Part shown: one piece after another, positions 1 through 10,100 of the stretch
Layout of the letters: every line of letters begins with the position of its first letter
Position numbering within the stretch: the first letter of the stretch is position 1
Virus record (IMG/VR): IMGVR_UViG_3300030673_000004
Coordinates: 248,001 to 312,000 of that record
DNA from: a virus
Strand: one strand, 5' to 3'
DNA: 64,000 nt
Notes under the pieces: generated by a model
Told to the model about the DNA's origin: nothing
Database searches by the model: none
Seen by the model: only the letters and a program-made list of their open reading frames with translations
Program-made: the position numbers and the translations under genes

Positions 1-3
1 CAT

Positions 4-669
4 GTGCCTCATAGTAAAAAGGAACTAGCTATGTTTGAATGGCCTGAACTTATTGCTAACATCTATGATTTGTTAAATTCTAAACCGTCTGAGTTTATTG
101 AGCGAGCACCCGGTGAATCTGCTTACATAGCATTTTCAGATGCTGTGCTGATGTACTCTCCAGAGTACGAAGATCTTAACCAGCAAATTTTGACAGTTCT
201 CTATGGTGTTTTCGGTAATCTACCGGCAGCAACATGTGATGTTTGGAAGTTTGAACTTACTAACATACGCCGTGGGTGCCTAATAAAAACAGATTTAGGC
301 AAAACATCCCCACCTGTGACAGACAATGATTCTGTGTGCGTGGCTGTTTGCCTTGTTAATAGGTACAAGCGTGAAATTGATGCTATCCTTAGGTCTGTAC
401 CTAAACCAAGTCTAACAGATCTTGTGTTTTCTTTGACTGATTCCTGTCCTCGGCCCTATTGTAATCTAGCGGATGCTTCGGTCACACTTAATTTTCGTCC
501 TATACCAGCTAGATCTCTGGCAGATATATACCAGGAGCTTCCATCTGCGTGGCGTAAGGTACTGCTTCAACAACTTAGGCGCATAAGTAAAGAATATAGT
601 CTGTCTGTGTATCCGACGGATCATCCTCAGGAGTTACGGTTAGTCTGTAACAGTACACCTGAAGAATAG
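4..669 (+). CDS. Hypothetical protein, possibly 5'-truncated by the window edge
   Basis: The frame is open to the left edge, so the true start may lie outside the window. Inside it, GTG at 4 and ATG at 31 are possible; neither has a clear Shine-Dalgarno (SD) sequence. The product (about 211-221 residues) is soluble, without membrane segments or a motif I recognise. It ends in TAG just before a hairpin terminator, so it is the last gene of its transcript. Function unknown. Confidence 0.75.
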   Translation: MPHSKKELAMFEWPELIANIYDLLNSKPSEFIERAPGESAYIAFSDAVLMYSPEYEDLNQQILTVLYGVFGNLPAATCDVWKFELTNIRRGCLIKTDLGKTSPPVTDNDSVCVAVCLVNRYKREIDAILRSVPKPSLTDLVFSLTDSCPRPYCNLADASVTLNFRPIPARSLADIYQELPSAWRKVLLQQLRRISKEYSLSVYPTDHPQELRLVCNSTPEE

Positions 670-680
670 AGCGCATGGAA

Positions 681-709
681 GGCACACTTGTTACTAGGTG
701 TGCTTTTTT
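681..709 (+). terminator. Rho-independent terminator
   Basis: GCACAC pairs with GTGTGC around a short loop and is followed by TTTTTT. It lies 12 bases past the stop of the first gene and just ahead of a strong promoter, so it separates two transcription units. Confidence 0.75.
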
Positions 710-721
710 GTATGCTATCTA

Positions 722-776
722 TTGACAAAGATACAAAATTAATGTATATTTGTTCTTGTCACCCCAACAAGGAGTT
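722..776 (+). promoter_or_regulatory. Promoter-leader cassette, copy 1
   Basis: TTGACA (722-727), a 17-base spacer and TATATT (745-750) form a near-ideal sigma70-type promoter. The spacer and the 5' leader down to AAGGAG are almost identical to 19957-20011 and to the complement of 38895-38949: three differences from copy 2 over 55 bases. Identity well beyond -35 and -10 suggests recent duplication or a shared extra regulator. Confidence 0.85.
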
Positions 777-781
777 CTCAA

Positions 782-1342
782 ATGGCTACGACGATCAAGT
801 TTATGAAGTTCTTTGTCACCGATGGAACCAACCGCGTGAAGGTGTACTACTCCTTGGACAATCGTGGTGACAAGCGCCCCTGTGTTACTCTGTACGAGAA
901 GGACTACGGGCAGGATTTGGGTAAGTTATTCCCGGATAACTACAAGAATGATACCGACATCATGACGGACTATTTTGATACTGGCCGTGTGACCCTGTTT
1001 GCTGATCATCCGTTGTATACGGCTGCTCGTGCTCGTGCTGAGCAGAATGTTGTAGAGCAGTCCGCGCCTAAGAAGGCGTCTGTGCTGGCTGATTCCGTAA
1101 AGCAGATCTCCGAGAATATCTGGGAAGTTGAGTCTCGTGGGATGCATTTTCAGCTTCAGTATAGGTTCAAGCCTGGGTATAAGTCTTGGTTGGTTACGGC
1201 TACGAGTCACATGTCTCGCGTTCCCAAGATCAAGTGGTTCTCTACTCTGGAAGACGTGGAACGCAGCTATGTTAGCCTTCGCGGCGTTGGCGTGCAGGTT
1301 GCTCCTCCAGAAAACTGCGTTAAGTTTCCTGCTCAGGCGTAA
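782..1342 (+). CDS. Hypothetical protein under promoter cassette copy 1
   Basis: ATG at 782 lies 7 bases past AAGGAG (769-774), so the start is well supported. The 186-residue product is basic and aromatic-rich, with no signal peptide or membrane segment. I recognise no domain. It is monocistronic: a strong promoter precedes it and a bidirectional hairpin terminator follows. That arrangement and the good SD suggest high expression, perhaps early in infection (inference). Function unknown. Confidence 0.85.
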   Translation: MATTIKFMKFFVTDGTNRVKVYYSLDNRGDKRPCVTLYEKDYGQDLGKLFPDNYKNDTDIMTDYFDTGRVTLFADHPLYTAARARAEQNVVEQSAPKKASVLADSVKQISENIWEVESRGMHFQLQYRFKPGYKSWLVTATSHMSRVPKIKWFSTLEDVERSYVSLRGVGVQVAPPENCVKFPAQA

Positions 1343-1356
1343 GATTGATTAATAAC

Positions 1357-1393
1357 AAAACGCCGAGATCTATAAAAGGTCTCGGCGTTTTCT
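1357..1393. terminator. Bidirectional terminator between convergent genes
   Basis: AAAACGCCGAGA and its complement ending CTCGGCGTTTT form a long stem with A-rich and T-rich flanks. It can stop transcription from both the upstream + gene and the converging minus-strand gene. Confidence 0.85.
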
Positions 1394-1439
1394 AGTTTAG
1401 TAAGTAATCGTTATGGGAGCCTACGGTTTGAATCGTAGT

Positions 1440-2462
1440 TTAATCATCTACCGTGAGATCTTGGTGTAATTGGACTAGTTCATCCTTGACTATGCGTGCG
1501 GCGGTTTTCCAGTTATCCAATGTTACTGGCCGATGTGCGCCTGCAACAGGCTCAATGAAATCATCAACATTTACTTTGAACGGTGATGTTTCTGCAATAG
1601 CATCTTGTTCTTCTAACTTGACTTCTTCTGGCTTAGTTGGTTCCGGGTATTTGTCTGCTCGGATACGGATGTTAAGCAGTTTCTCTAGATGTGCTGTTAT
1701 GCGTGAGTACGTAAGCGCATAGGTTCGCACAAAAACAGCTTGAAGGAATTTTTGGTCAATTGGATCAAGTCCCGAAAGTAGGCTAAAGGAACCGGATATA
1801 AATAAGTTGATTGAGCCCTCACGATCATCAACTACGTTACTTGGTACTTTTAGCAGCAAGCTTTTGGTTATGGTATTACGGCTAAAGAGTGCGTGCTTTG
1901 TTACCTCAGGGATGAGACTTTTACTGAATTGCTCATCTTGTAATACTCTAGACTTATAGCTTGTCATATTATGCTCAAAAGCATATAGAAAAGCGGCTAA
2001 TGCTGGGTTACGATCAGCAAAGCACTTTTTGTGCAACCATTTCAAACCTGTGACCGCTTCAGTACGAGCACGATCTCGCTCTTCCGTACTGATCAAATCG
2101 GAATAGTTGGGTGTCCATACGGTACCTGTTTCCCATGTAGGCATTACTGTTGGTTCTGCTTTATCTTTTTCTAACGGCAGCGCTGTCTGTCCTCCTAGGA
2201 ATGTTTTGGTCCAATCCAGTCCAAATATATCTTCTTGCGTCGGTGTCCAGACAGATGCTGTATTTGTTTCAACATGCAAGTAATCAATATGCGGTGCATA
2301 GCTTATCTGAGTACCTTCTGTAAAAATACCCAACAACGGATTACGGTTGACAGGGAAAGTAGATCCTGGAACAGAGTAGATGAAGTCATTTCTTGGCCAA
2401 GAGGCTCTACGGTACAGTTCGCCGTTGTTTAGTTTGGGTAAGATTTCACTGAAGTACATCAT
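1440..2462 (-). CDS. Tad2-like (DUF2829) domain protein with long C-terminal extension
   Basis: Residues about 3-85 match the DUF2829/Tad2 pattern: a basic/Trp start, VPGSTF, VNRNPLLGIF, GTQISY, then a Trp and a closing DW (LDW). Tad2 proteins of phages are known to bind and sequester the cyclic ADP-ribose signal of Thoeris defence. A stand-alone Tad2 is about 90 residues; this protein is 340, with some 250 extra residues of unknown fold, mostly helical and lysine/glutamate-rich near 260-290. Start ATG at 2462 has AGGAT upstream; a second ATG follows at once. It is the only minus-strand gene in the first 10 kb. Domain call strong; anti-Thoeris activity is inferred. Confidence 0.8.
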   Translation of the reverse strand: MMYFSEILPKLNNGELYRRASWPRNDFIYSVPGSTFPVNRNPLLGIFTEGTQISYAPHIDYLHVETNTASVWTPTQEDIFGLDWTKTFLGGQTALPLEKDKAEPTVMPTWETGTVWTPNYSDLISTEERDRARTEAVTGLKWLHKKCFADRNPALAAFLYAFEHNMTSYKSRVLQDEQFSKSLIPEVTKHALFSRNTITKSLLLKVPSNVVDDREGSINLFISGSFSLLSGLDPIDQKFLQAVFVRTYALTYSRITAHLEKLLNIRIRADKYPEPTKPEEVKLEEQDAIAETSPFKVNVDDFIEPVAGAHRPVTLDNWKTAARIVKDELVQLHQDLTVDD

Positions 2463-2536
2463 ACATCCTATGTTTAGTGTCTGCCTCTCATAAACAACTT
2501 CTTTATGCGCAAGTTAACCGTTGCGTGGAGGCTAGC

Positions 2537-3310
2537 ATGATAACGATTTACCCTAATGAAGTAACTGCTTCAGGCAAAAAGTCTAAAAAGTCTAAAGACC
2601 CAAAATGGGAGCAGGGGGCTGTCAAGCATCCCGGTAGCTTGCGTAAATGGGCTGAAAAAGACTTTGGTCTTGAGAAGGGTGAGAAGTTTTCAATTTCCCT
2701 TTTGGATAGAATGCATGTGTCGGCTGAGAAGTCTGGAAATGCGCACAGGATCAAACAGATAAACTTAGCCAAGACATTTGTTCGTCAGGGTAAGAAAAAG
2801 CACGCAAAAGCGGAAGCCGCCGTTGCTACTGCTGCTGCTGTATCTGTTCTAGCAAGTGCTGGTACCCCGGCTATTGTTGTGGCTGGTTCAGAAGGTCTTG
2901 ATGATCATCTAGCAAAAAATGATCGTTTTGAGACAGGCAAGCCTGTGACTGTTGAATACATTCATAACGATACATCTTCCACCTATGGTGGTTCAAGGTT
3001 CGGAAAGGATGTAGAGCCTTCTGGCTTTTATGTGCTAGAACGTGATGCTGGTGCTCCTGTTCCTGAGGGGTGGAGTGCAGGAAAGATGGAGATCAAGAAT
3101 CCTTTGGTCCTTGACTGGGGCTCCGACTCTGATGGTGATACAGATAGTTGGAAGCATGTTCTTGCTGACGTTTATCGTGCTACAGGTACCGAGCTCACAA
3201 AGAAGCTCCTGGCTGAGGGTTATACCCATATTGTTACTTTGGATGATGGAAAGCCTACCGAAATTGTAGCTCTTGGGCTTCCTAAAGGTACGAAGGAACC
3301 CGAAGAGTGA
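2537..3310 (+). CDS. Hypothetical protein, possible ART-like C-terminal fold
   Basis: I place the start at ATG 2537, which has TGGAGG 5 bases upstream; GTG 2477 in the same frame would add 20 residues. The product (257 residues) has a lysine-rich N-terminal half, an Ala/Val-rich hydrophobic stretch near residues 95-120, and a C-terminal half with NPLVLDWG followed by GYTHIV. That pattern is reminiscent of ADP-ribosyltransferase-like domains in phage polyvalent proteins, but I cannot see the full catalytic triad. It overlaps the next gene by GTGA, so the two are translationally coupled. Confidence 0.7.
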   Translation: MITIYPNEVTASGKKSKKSKDPKWEQGAVKHPGSLRKWAEKDFGLEKGEKFSISLLDRMHVSAEKSGNAHRIKQINLAKTFVRQGKKKHAKAEAAVATAAAVSVLASAGTPAIVVAGSEGLDDHLAKNDRFETGKPVTVEYIHNDTSSTYGGSRFGKDVEPSGFYVLERDAGAPVPEGWSAGKMEIKNPLVLDWGSDSDGDTDSWKHVLADVYRATGTELTKKLLAEGYTHIVTLDDGKPTEIVALGLPKGTKEPEE

Positions 3311-4380
3311 TTTCAGATCAAGCTGAATACGATGTTAGCCGTGCTATTCGGTTTGTTCGCGATCATATTATTGAGTGGGCTAGTCATCATGAGTCAAAAA
3401 CTCCTTATATTATTAAGGGACATTCAACATCTGATCCACAGTGTCCATCTAATCCTCTGTTTACGGTTCCTCTCTGGTATATATTTAGGCTGAATAAAAA
3501 TCCAAAAGGGTCAGATCCTAAGCAGCTTGATAGAATACTCCCTAAGTACGAAAGCCCTGAGGCGGTAGATACATTATATAAATTACTTTGTAACATATCT
3601 TTGGTATTTACAGAGGGGCCTATAACGTTAGCTTACGATAAAGAGTACGAAGCTTTATTCCGTAGGATAGCATTAGATGCGATACCCAAATTTGGGACTA
3701 CAGGGATCATAGCTTTACCCTACCAAGAAGCTGTGCATAGGTCCTCATACTTGGAGAGTGTCCTGAGTCATGAAGTTCGGCATGCTGCTGACTCTGTAAC
3801 TAACCACTGGTCTATGCGTGATCCACATCCAGATTATAGCAAGGATCATGAGGTCTATTATAAAGACCCGTCAGAGATTAGAGCGCGTGTCACCGAAATA
3901 GGCCACTCGGCTGAGGATGTTATTCATGCTTTAGTTGCTCAGTCGATAGGTACCCAAGGTGAGCCTGAGCACAGAGCTAACTCTCTACGGATCTTAACTG
4001 AGATATTTGGTTCTGGGGCTGCTGTTTTTTCCTCTTGGCTTTATGGGTTACTCACGCCTTTTCATAAAGGTGGTGTATCCTTAATTGGGGATACAGAAAT
4101 ACCTAGACCTACATTGGATATATCTTTAACACAAGTGCTGTTGAAGATTACCGCAAGTGCCTATTCGGGTAAAGCTATAAATTCAAAAGAGCAGGAAGCT
4201 ATTCAAGATTGGATGGCTAATTATAGCAAGTCCTTATACAATTATTTGGTAAAGCTCTACAGATCTAAGTTGCCTTTATCTGTTTTTCATGAGAGCAAGC
4301 CGAAAACTGAACAGCTATGGAAAATAGCTCATAAAAATCTAGCTCTTATTAAGCAAGAATTACCTAATATGACGTGGTAA
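3307..4380 (+). CDS. Putative zinc metallopeptidase (HEVRH motif)
   Basis: Residues about 155-159 read HEVRH, a HExxH zinc-binding and catalytic motif. A downstream DPSEIRAR segment (residues about 192-199) may supply the third, glutamate ligand, as in gluzincin-type peptidases. The protein has 357 residues with no signal peptide. GTG at 3307 overlaps the previous stop as GTGA. A second metallopeptidase gene follows. Virion-associated or prohead-maturation use is possible given the neighbouring virion-like genes, but this is inference. HExxH alone does not prove activity. Confidence 0.8.
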   Translation: MISDQAEYDVSRAIRFVRDHIIEWASHHESKTPYIIKGHSTSDPQCPSNPLFTVPLWYIFRLNKNPKGSDPKQLDRILPKYESPEAVDTLYKLLCNISLVFTEGPITLAYDKEYEALFRRIALDAIPKFGTTGIIALPYQEAVHRSSYLESVLSHEVRHAADSVTNHWSMRDPHPDYSKDHEVYYKDPSEIRARVTEIGHSAEDVIHALVAQSIGTQGEPEHRANSLRILTEIFGSGAAVFSSWLYGLLTPFHKGGVSLIGDTEIPRPTLDISLTQVLLKITASAYSGKAINSKEQEAIQDWMANYSKSLYNYLVKLYRSKLPLSVFHESKPKTEQLWKIAHKNLALIKQELPNMTW

Positions 4381-4408
4381 TTGGATACTAATTCTTATTG
4401 AGGACATA

Positions 4409-5620
4409 ATGAATATCATTCCTAATGAACATACACTAGAGCAAGTATCGCATGAGTTCTTATCTAAGCTGCCTGGGCATTTGCCCATGCCTAAATTTGA
4501 GCTGAAGAGTGATTACCACTCGGCTTGGCTGGGTAAGTGTGAATGGATGCCCGGTGAACGTAATACTACTATTTTTGTTCAAAAGAGTATCTTTGCAGAT
4601 AAAGATACTCTTCGTAGAGTCGTAGCCCATGAATTGTGTCACCACTGTGACTATCTCACAAATGAGCTATCCGCTTATGAGAAGGATCCTAAGACTTTCT
4701 CCATCCATGAGCGCTATCGTGATGGGCATGGATCGTCGTTCCATAAGATTGCATCCCTATTAAACTCTGTTTACGGTAAAAACTTTGTTGTTGACAAGAG
4801 TGATCTAGCAATGGATCTAGAGAAGGTACCCGAGTATACAATACTCTTGATGCGAGACAAAGGTAACCGAATCTACTGGTCTGTTGCTGAGCACCCCTCA
4901 GAAGAGCAGTTAACACACATTACTGATCTGCTTACTCAGAAATTCGATCATCGCGAGTATAAGTTAACTAAGTCTACGGATCCTCTTTTAGCGAAGGGTT
5001 CACCTATTGGACACGGGTTCTCTACACCTAAACCTGGTAAGGATCCTGTTAAGAATGCTCTTGTAAGCCGCTTGGCGGAACTCTGGAAGAACGGTGAGAC
5101 TGTAACCCCACCGCATGTGGTACAGTCCTCAGAGGAAGAAAGTGTCTTTGTTCCTCGTGAGCGTAAAGTAACTATTTTTGCTCAGGGTTCTGTTTATTAT
5201 ATTGCTGAGTCATTTTCCTCTGAGATAGGACAATCGACTGCTTATGATAAATACAATTTAATCGCTGGCCCGCTATCTGCTCGTAATGTTGCTATTGTCC
5301 GACCTATTATGGAAGGTCGCATTACAGCTAAGTTACCTAAGAATCTAAAACTCAAAGTCCCAGGTCAACTATATGGCAGTATTGAGTTAGAGTTCTGTGT
5401 ACCTGAGACTGATATTTCGTTTCTTGTGATTGCATCTGCTCGTGGTGAGATAAAACTAGACCTCATGGAAGGCTCTAATCGACATAATGTATTCACACGT
5501 GACATGAAACAAAGTATCTGGGAAGCGGCACCTGCGCAAGTATTTACGGCTATATTTGTTACTATTCGTCACGCTCTTATTGATCAGATGCAGCAATTAG
5601 GTATACAACCAGTCCTATAA
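4409..5620 (+). CDS. SprT-like zinc metallopeptidase domain protein
   Basis: Residues about 74-79 read HELCHH and residues about 107-113 read GHGSSFH. HELCHH followed some 25-35 residues later by GHGxxFH is the layout of SprT/Wss1-type metallopeptidases, with HExxH plus a third His. The C-terminal 200 residues are unassigned and beta-rich. Start ATG 4409 has TGAGGA 5 bases upstream. It forms a pair with the preceding HEVRH protein. SprT relatives in cells cut DNA-crosslinked proteins; here a role in processing DNA-bound or virion proteins is only inferred. Confidence 0.8.
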   Translation: MNIIPNEHTLEQVSHEFLSKLPGHLPMPKFELKSDYHSAWLGKCEWMPGERNTTIFVQKSIFADKDTLRRVVAHELCHHCDYLTNELSAYEKDPKTFSIHERYRDGHGSSFHKIASLLNSVYGKNFVVDKSDLAMDLEKVPEYTILLMRDKGNRIYWSVAEHPSEEQLTHITDLLTQKFDHREYKLTKSTDPLLAKGSPIGHGFSTPKPGKDPVKNALVSRLAELWKNGETVTPPHVVQSSEEESVFVPRERKVTIFAQGSVYYIAESFSSEIGQSTAYDKYNLIAGPLSARNVAIVRPIMEGRITAKLPKNLKLKVPGQLYGSIELEFCVPETDISFLVIASARGEIKLDLMEGSNRHNVFTRDMKQSIWEAAPAQVFTAIFVTIRHALIDQMQQLGIQPVL

Positions 5621-5685
5621 ATCTGCAAGAACTTCTCTACAGTACACAACTTAAGAACGACTTAGGTGTACTGAGGAGTTAAAAA

Positions 5686-7134
5686 GTGGCACATTCCGTT
5701 AAGCACCAGATATTTGAAGCCATTGCAGATTCACATTTATCTGTACTTTGTGACGGTATTGCTGTTACAGCCGACGTAGTTTCTGACCCTAATTCCTTAG
5801 ATGCTGCCTTAAAAAATAATAATGCTTTTGATACAATAGAGCATGACATTGCAGTTAACCAGGAACAGGCTCCTTTCATAGTTGAGCTTAATCGGCAGTT
5901 AGCTGCTATGACAAATAAAGTACATCTTGTAGCTATAGGGATGAAGCCAAAGCAACAAGGATCTGGTTACTTCTCATTCAGGATCGGTACTAAAGAAGGA
6001 ACTCTGGATGTACTTGTTATTGTTCCTTGTGTATTAAACCAGAACAAAGTTAGTCTTGCTCTTATAGTAAATAAAGCCCCCGTAAGCACTCAGCAGAAGT
6101 TTCAACTTCCGTTTGATCCGGGGAATACTTCCTTTTGGGAGCAGACACTTGGAAACATTGTGTCTAAGATAGTGACTACACTAAAGCCAAAGCTGGCAGC
6201 GATGCTTGCTACAACACAAAATCAAGGGAACAACACCGTGACGACTAACAATGCAACAGCCACAGTAGCAGAAGACGACAATTGGACGCTTGAGTGGGAT
6301 CCTGCTAAGATCCGTAAAGCTTCTGCTGATGGCACGGATAGCTCGGACGAGCCAGATATTTTAGATTATGAAGATGCCTATGAGTCTTTTCTTCAAAATC
6401 TAAATGAATTGATTTCTGGTATATTTGGCGATGATTCTGAACTCAAGTTAACCGCTACTGTTACATTAGGTAATGTTCCACAGAATAAATCTAAAGTTGA
6501 TATCATTACAGGCAATAAAGCTCAAGATCTAATAGATACATATTTCTCTCAAGGTGACAAAATCCTGCGTTTTCGCGAGGGTGACACCAAGGATAGCTTG
6601 ATTGCCGAGACAGAAGCTCCAGGGCATGCCCAACCAGATACATATGAGTTTACTCTTACTGATGATAGTGAAGCTAACGCAGCTCATACTGTTATTGGTA
6701 AGTGGGAATTCTTTGAAAAAGTAGGACTTTCTAAGCCTAAAACCTTTGTTGAACTCGGTGGGGTTCGTCCTAAGAACTATCAAGATCTCTTGAAGTTCAT
6801 GGGCATCATTTGCAGCAATAATGAGATTACTACACAGGCACGTAAGTGGATTGAATCCCAGCGGGATGAGAAGCTGCCCAGTCTTCATGGGTTCGCTATT
6901 GCCTTAAACGGAAATGCACAAACACCTATAGTTATGGTAGGTAACAGTGCAGTAGCCTATGCTATGGTCTTTACTAAAGATGCTGTTAACATCGCTCGGT
7001 CTGTGAATAAAAAGTCTTATCCTGTTGGCCGATGGACATGGGAAGAGCGTTGTTCCCGCTTGTCTTGTGCCGCTGTTCTCATCTATCTGCTCCGCACGGT
7101 GTCTTCTAAGATCACCAGTGAATACACACTATAA
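5686..7134 (+). CDS. Large acidic modular protein, probably virion-associated
   Basis: GTG 5686 follows TGAGGAG with good spacing. The 482-residue product seems built from two or three modules of 110-160 residues with the order: helical start, alternating beta strands, then a W-x-W or WE segment and a helix (about 150-165; 335-370; 450-475, the last ending in YLLR). The following gene carries similar modules, including a matching YLLR helix. Low-complexity Thr/Asn and acidic linkers join them. I recognise no family. Position and modular build suggest a structural or packaged protein (inference). Confidence 0.8.
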   Translation: MAHSVKHQIFEAIADSHLSVLCDGIAVTADVVSDPNSLDAALKNNNAFDTIEHDIAVNQEQAPFIVELNRQLAAMTNKVHLVAIGMKPKQQGSGYFSFRIGTKEGTLDVLVIVPCVLNQNKVSLALIVNKAPVSTQQKFQLPFDPGNTSFWEQTLGNIVSKIVTTLKPKLAAMLATTQNQGNNTVTTNNATATVAEDDNWTLEWDPAKIRKASADGTDSSDEPDILDYEDAYESFLQNLNELISGIFGDDSELKLTATVTLGNVPQNKSKVDIITGNKAQDLIDTYFSQGDKILRFREGDTKDSLIAETEAPGHAQPDTYEFTLTDDSEANAAHTVIGKWEFFEKVGLSKPKTFVELGGVRPKNYQDLLKFMGIICSNNEITTQARKWIESQRDEKLPSLHGFAIALNGNAQTPIVMVGNSAVAYAMVFTKDAVNIARSVNKKSYPVGRWTWEERCSRLSCAAVLIYLLRTVSSKITSEYTL

Positions 7135-7143
7135 GAGGAAACG

Positions 7144-10100
7144 ATGCCTACCTTCAATAATATTCCAAGTAATATCCGTAAGAATCTGCTAACACCTATT
7201 GACCTTACTCAGGGCACGGCTTTGCTTCGTTCTAATCTAAGGAACATCGCTAACAGTTTGAGTAATGTAAATGGCTATAAATCATTTCTTCGTCAGGAAT
7301 TGCGTTCTCTTATGCATCCGCGTGAGAACGGCTTTCTTGGTTTGGTAGCTACAAATAATGTCAATGATATATCTATTGATTTAGTAGGTAACCCTATTCC
7401 AAAGATTATCTTTGGTGGTACCTATGTTGACATTGCTGTAGTTTTCAATCAGGATGCTTTTCGTATTGTTCTAGAAAAGGACGCATCTGCTGATGGTGCT
7501 ACTGTTGCCGGGTGGATATTGGCAGTTATTCCATACACACCTTTTGACAAGCTCACTTTTGGTGGGTTCTTAATCTATTTACTTCGCCGTATTGACGATA
7601 TCTTGTCTAAGACAGCAGCGCTAACTCGCTATGACAATAAGCTTGTTCGTCTTCCTGTAAATTCTGTAGGTATCGGCAGAAATGATAGAGCACCTGAGGC
7701 ACCAGATGAAGCTGCTATTGCACAACCACCTCAGCCTATAGAGGCACCTGAGGTAGCCCAAGCTCCTGCTCCAATAGAGAAACCTAAGCCCGAGCCTGTT
7801 ATTCCCGAGCAGCCTTTAGAGGATGAACCTGAAGTTGAGGATGTGGATACTAAGTCTAAGGAATATAAAGCAGCAGCTTCCTTTTCCTTGAGTCCTGATC
7901 TGCAAGAAAGTACAACACCGAAGCATCCTTATGATGCTGTTGGTAATTATGCTACTTTCTTTCAGGTGTTGAAATCTAACTTGAGCGCTGTGCGTAAAGA
8001 GCTAGCTAAATTATCTGGTAATACGTCAGCTAGTGTTAAACTTGATAAATCTGCTATTGTATTTACTGTACAAAATGTACGTGACCCTCAGCTTAGCCTA
8101 TTGACATCTATATCTTTGTTACCTATTGGTCAATTGAACCTGGGTAAGAACAAGGGACCTCGTTTTGAGGTCACCGGTGTATTAGATACTACTTATTATG
8201 ATGGTGAACTTGAGGAGGATGTCGGAAATGTTACACATGTATCTGTAGGAACGTGGAAATGGCTTGCAGAGTATGGTCGTTTGAATACTCTTCAACTAGT
8301 AAATAAAATCGTAGCCGATCTACTTGAAGCCACAACGCATGTTGAACATGCAGCTAACACAAACTCCGACGCTGCTATTGAGACAGAGTCTGAAGCTACA
8401 GCCGCGGATAAGACTAAGCATCCTAAATTGCCTACGGAGGTTAAAGTGCCCGAATCTAAGACTGAGGTTGAGACCTACAAGAAGAAGCTGGCCGAGATCC
8501 GCAAAAAGTCAGAGAAAAAGGGAACGGACACATCGGCCTATAACAAGATAGAGAATAAAACCCCTAAGGCGAAGACAGGTAAAGAATTATCATCTGAGAT
8601 TAATGTACCGGAAGTACCTGATTCTGGAGCAACTACTGTTGCTGACAAAATTAAAGATTCCTTAGAAGAAGCACCTAAAGTAAAACTTCCAAAGAATGCC
8701 GCTATTTTGCCTAAGGTTGTACAGGCTGCAGAAGAAAAGACACCGATTAAACTGCTGCCTTTGAATAAGTGGAATCATAAGAATGCGGATCATTACATAT
8801 ACCAGCCAGGTGGCCATGATTGGAATGGTAATTCATCAGTTATTTCAATCAACAGAGACCCTGATAGTAACTCCTGGTATGTTCGCTTGAACAATATATC
8901 AAAGCAGTTTAAGCAGCTAGTCGGTTCTTTTGTTGAGCCAGTAGCCTCCATTGTTAATGGTCAACTTGTAGATCATAACGGTCAAGGAGATGCCTTTGAA
9001 TCTCCTGAGGCTGCCTACGAGGGTTTACTCTCTGCTCTTAATACGGCTTTATATGGGAATGAGGCTACAGCTAAAGAGTTTGATGAGGACTACACGGCAG
9101 ACTCGCTAACAGACCTTGAACTGAATGACATGGATACAGATTTTGCTGACACCGACAAAAGTCTTGAGGATCCTAATGATGTCGTTGAGGGAGCTGCTGA
9201 CGGGGATGAAGCTGCATCGGAACCACCGGCAACACCAGCAGAGCCTGAGTCGCTTGAAACGTCTGATGGCGATGAAGAGAAGGTTGACATTAACACAGCC
9301 CTTAAATTCCGTGCAGTGCTGCCAGAAGATGCGGACGCTGAGCTCCCATCAAAACTCACGGAGCTGTTTGATGCTATATCTGATGGAAAAGTTCCCGAGG
9401 ATACCGTGATCTTTGTAACATCTGGCACAGGGTTGCGTACCTACACAGTAGGTAAGAATGAGGATGACTCGGTAAGTCTTCGGTGTGAGTACAGTGACGC
9501 TTTGATTCTTGATGGTATGGCGGGTACTCTAGATGACACTGAAGTAACAAAGACATTGGATAAAGCTAAGTCTGAGCAAGAAGATCGTTCTGCTAGTCTT
9601 CGCAACATTGATGAGATTTTTGATGCTTTTGAGACTATCGTTAAAGAAGACACTTTCGATCCCCAGAACTTCAATGACACTGCTGATGGTGATGACGGTG
9701 GCTATACCCTACCATCTGATCGTGATCGCTTAGATGCTGATTTAGCTGATTACGCTAAGAAGTCTTCAGATGATGCTGAAGCTGAAACGGATGAAGAGCC
9801 ATCAGAGGAAGAGGAGGCCGACGCCGCTTTTGCTTCTGCTCTGGTAGATTTGCTCCACTACAAGGAAAACCCGGTGGCTGCTGCTGCTGAGGTGAACGCT
9901 ATCATCCACGCTTTCTCTGGTGATGCTGAGGCGGCTTTCTCCTTGATTGAAGATAAGGGATTGTTTGCCAACGCATCTACATTCCCTGTCATGGAGACCA
10001 AGTTCTACAAACGTGGCGCTCGTCAGTATCCTGCGTATCACATGAGTGTGGCATCTACTACAGAGCCTACTCTAATGTTTGTTCCTCGGACAGGTGCTTA

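Noticed and set aside
1411-1440. tRNA T-arm (CTACG-GTTTGAAT-CGTAG)
   Set aside because: Eight-base loop, and no acceptor, D or anticodon arms fit around it.
2477-2536. Upstream GTG start for the gene at 2537
   Set aside because: No SD before GTG 2477, while TGGAGG stands 5 bases before ATG 2537; the longer form is not excluded because a shared N-terminal leader in this block is possible.
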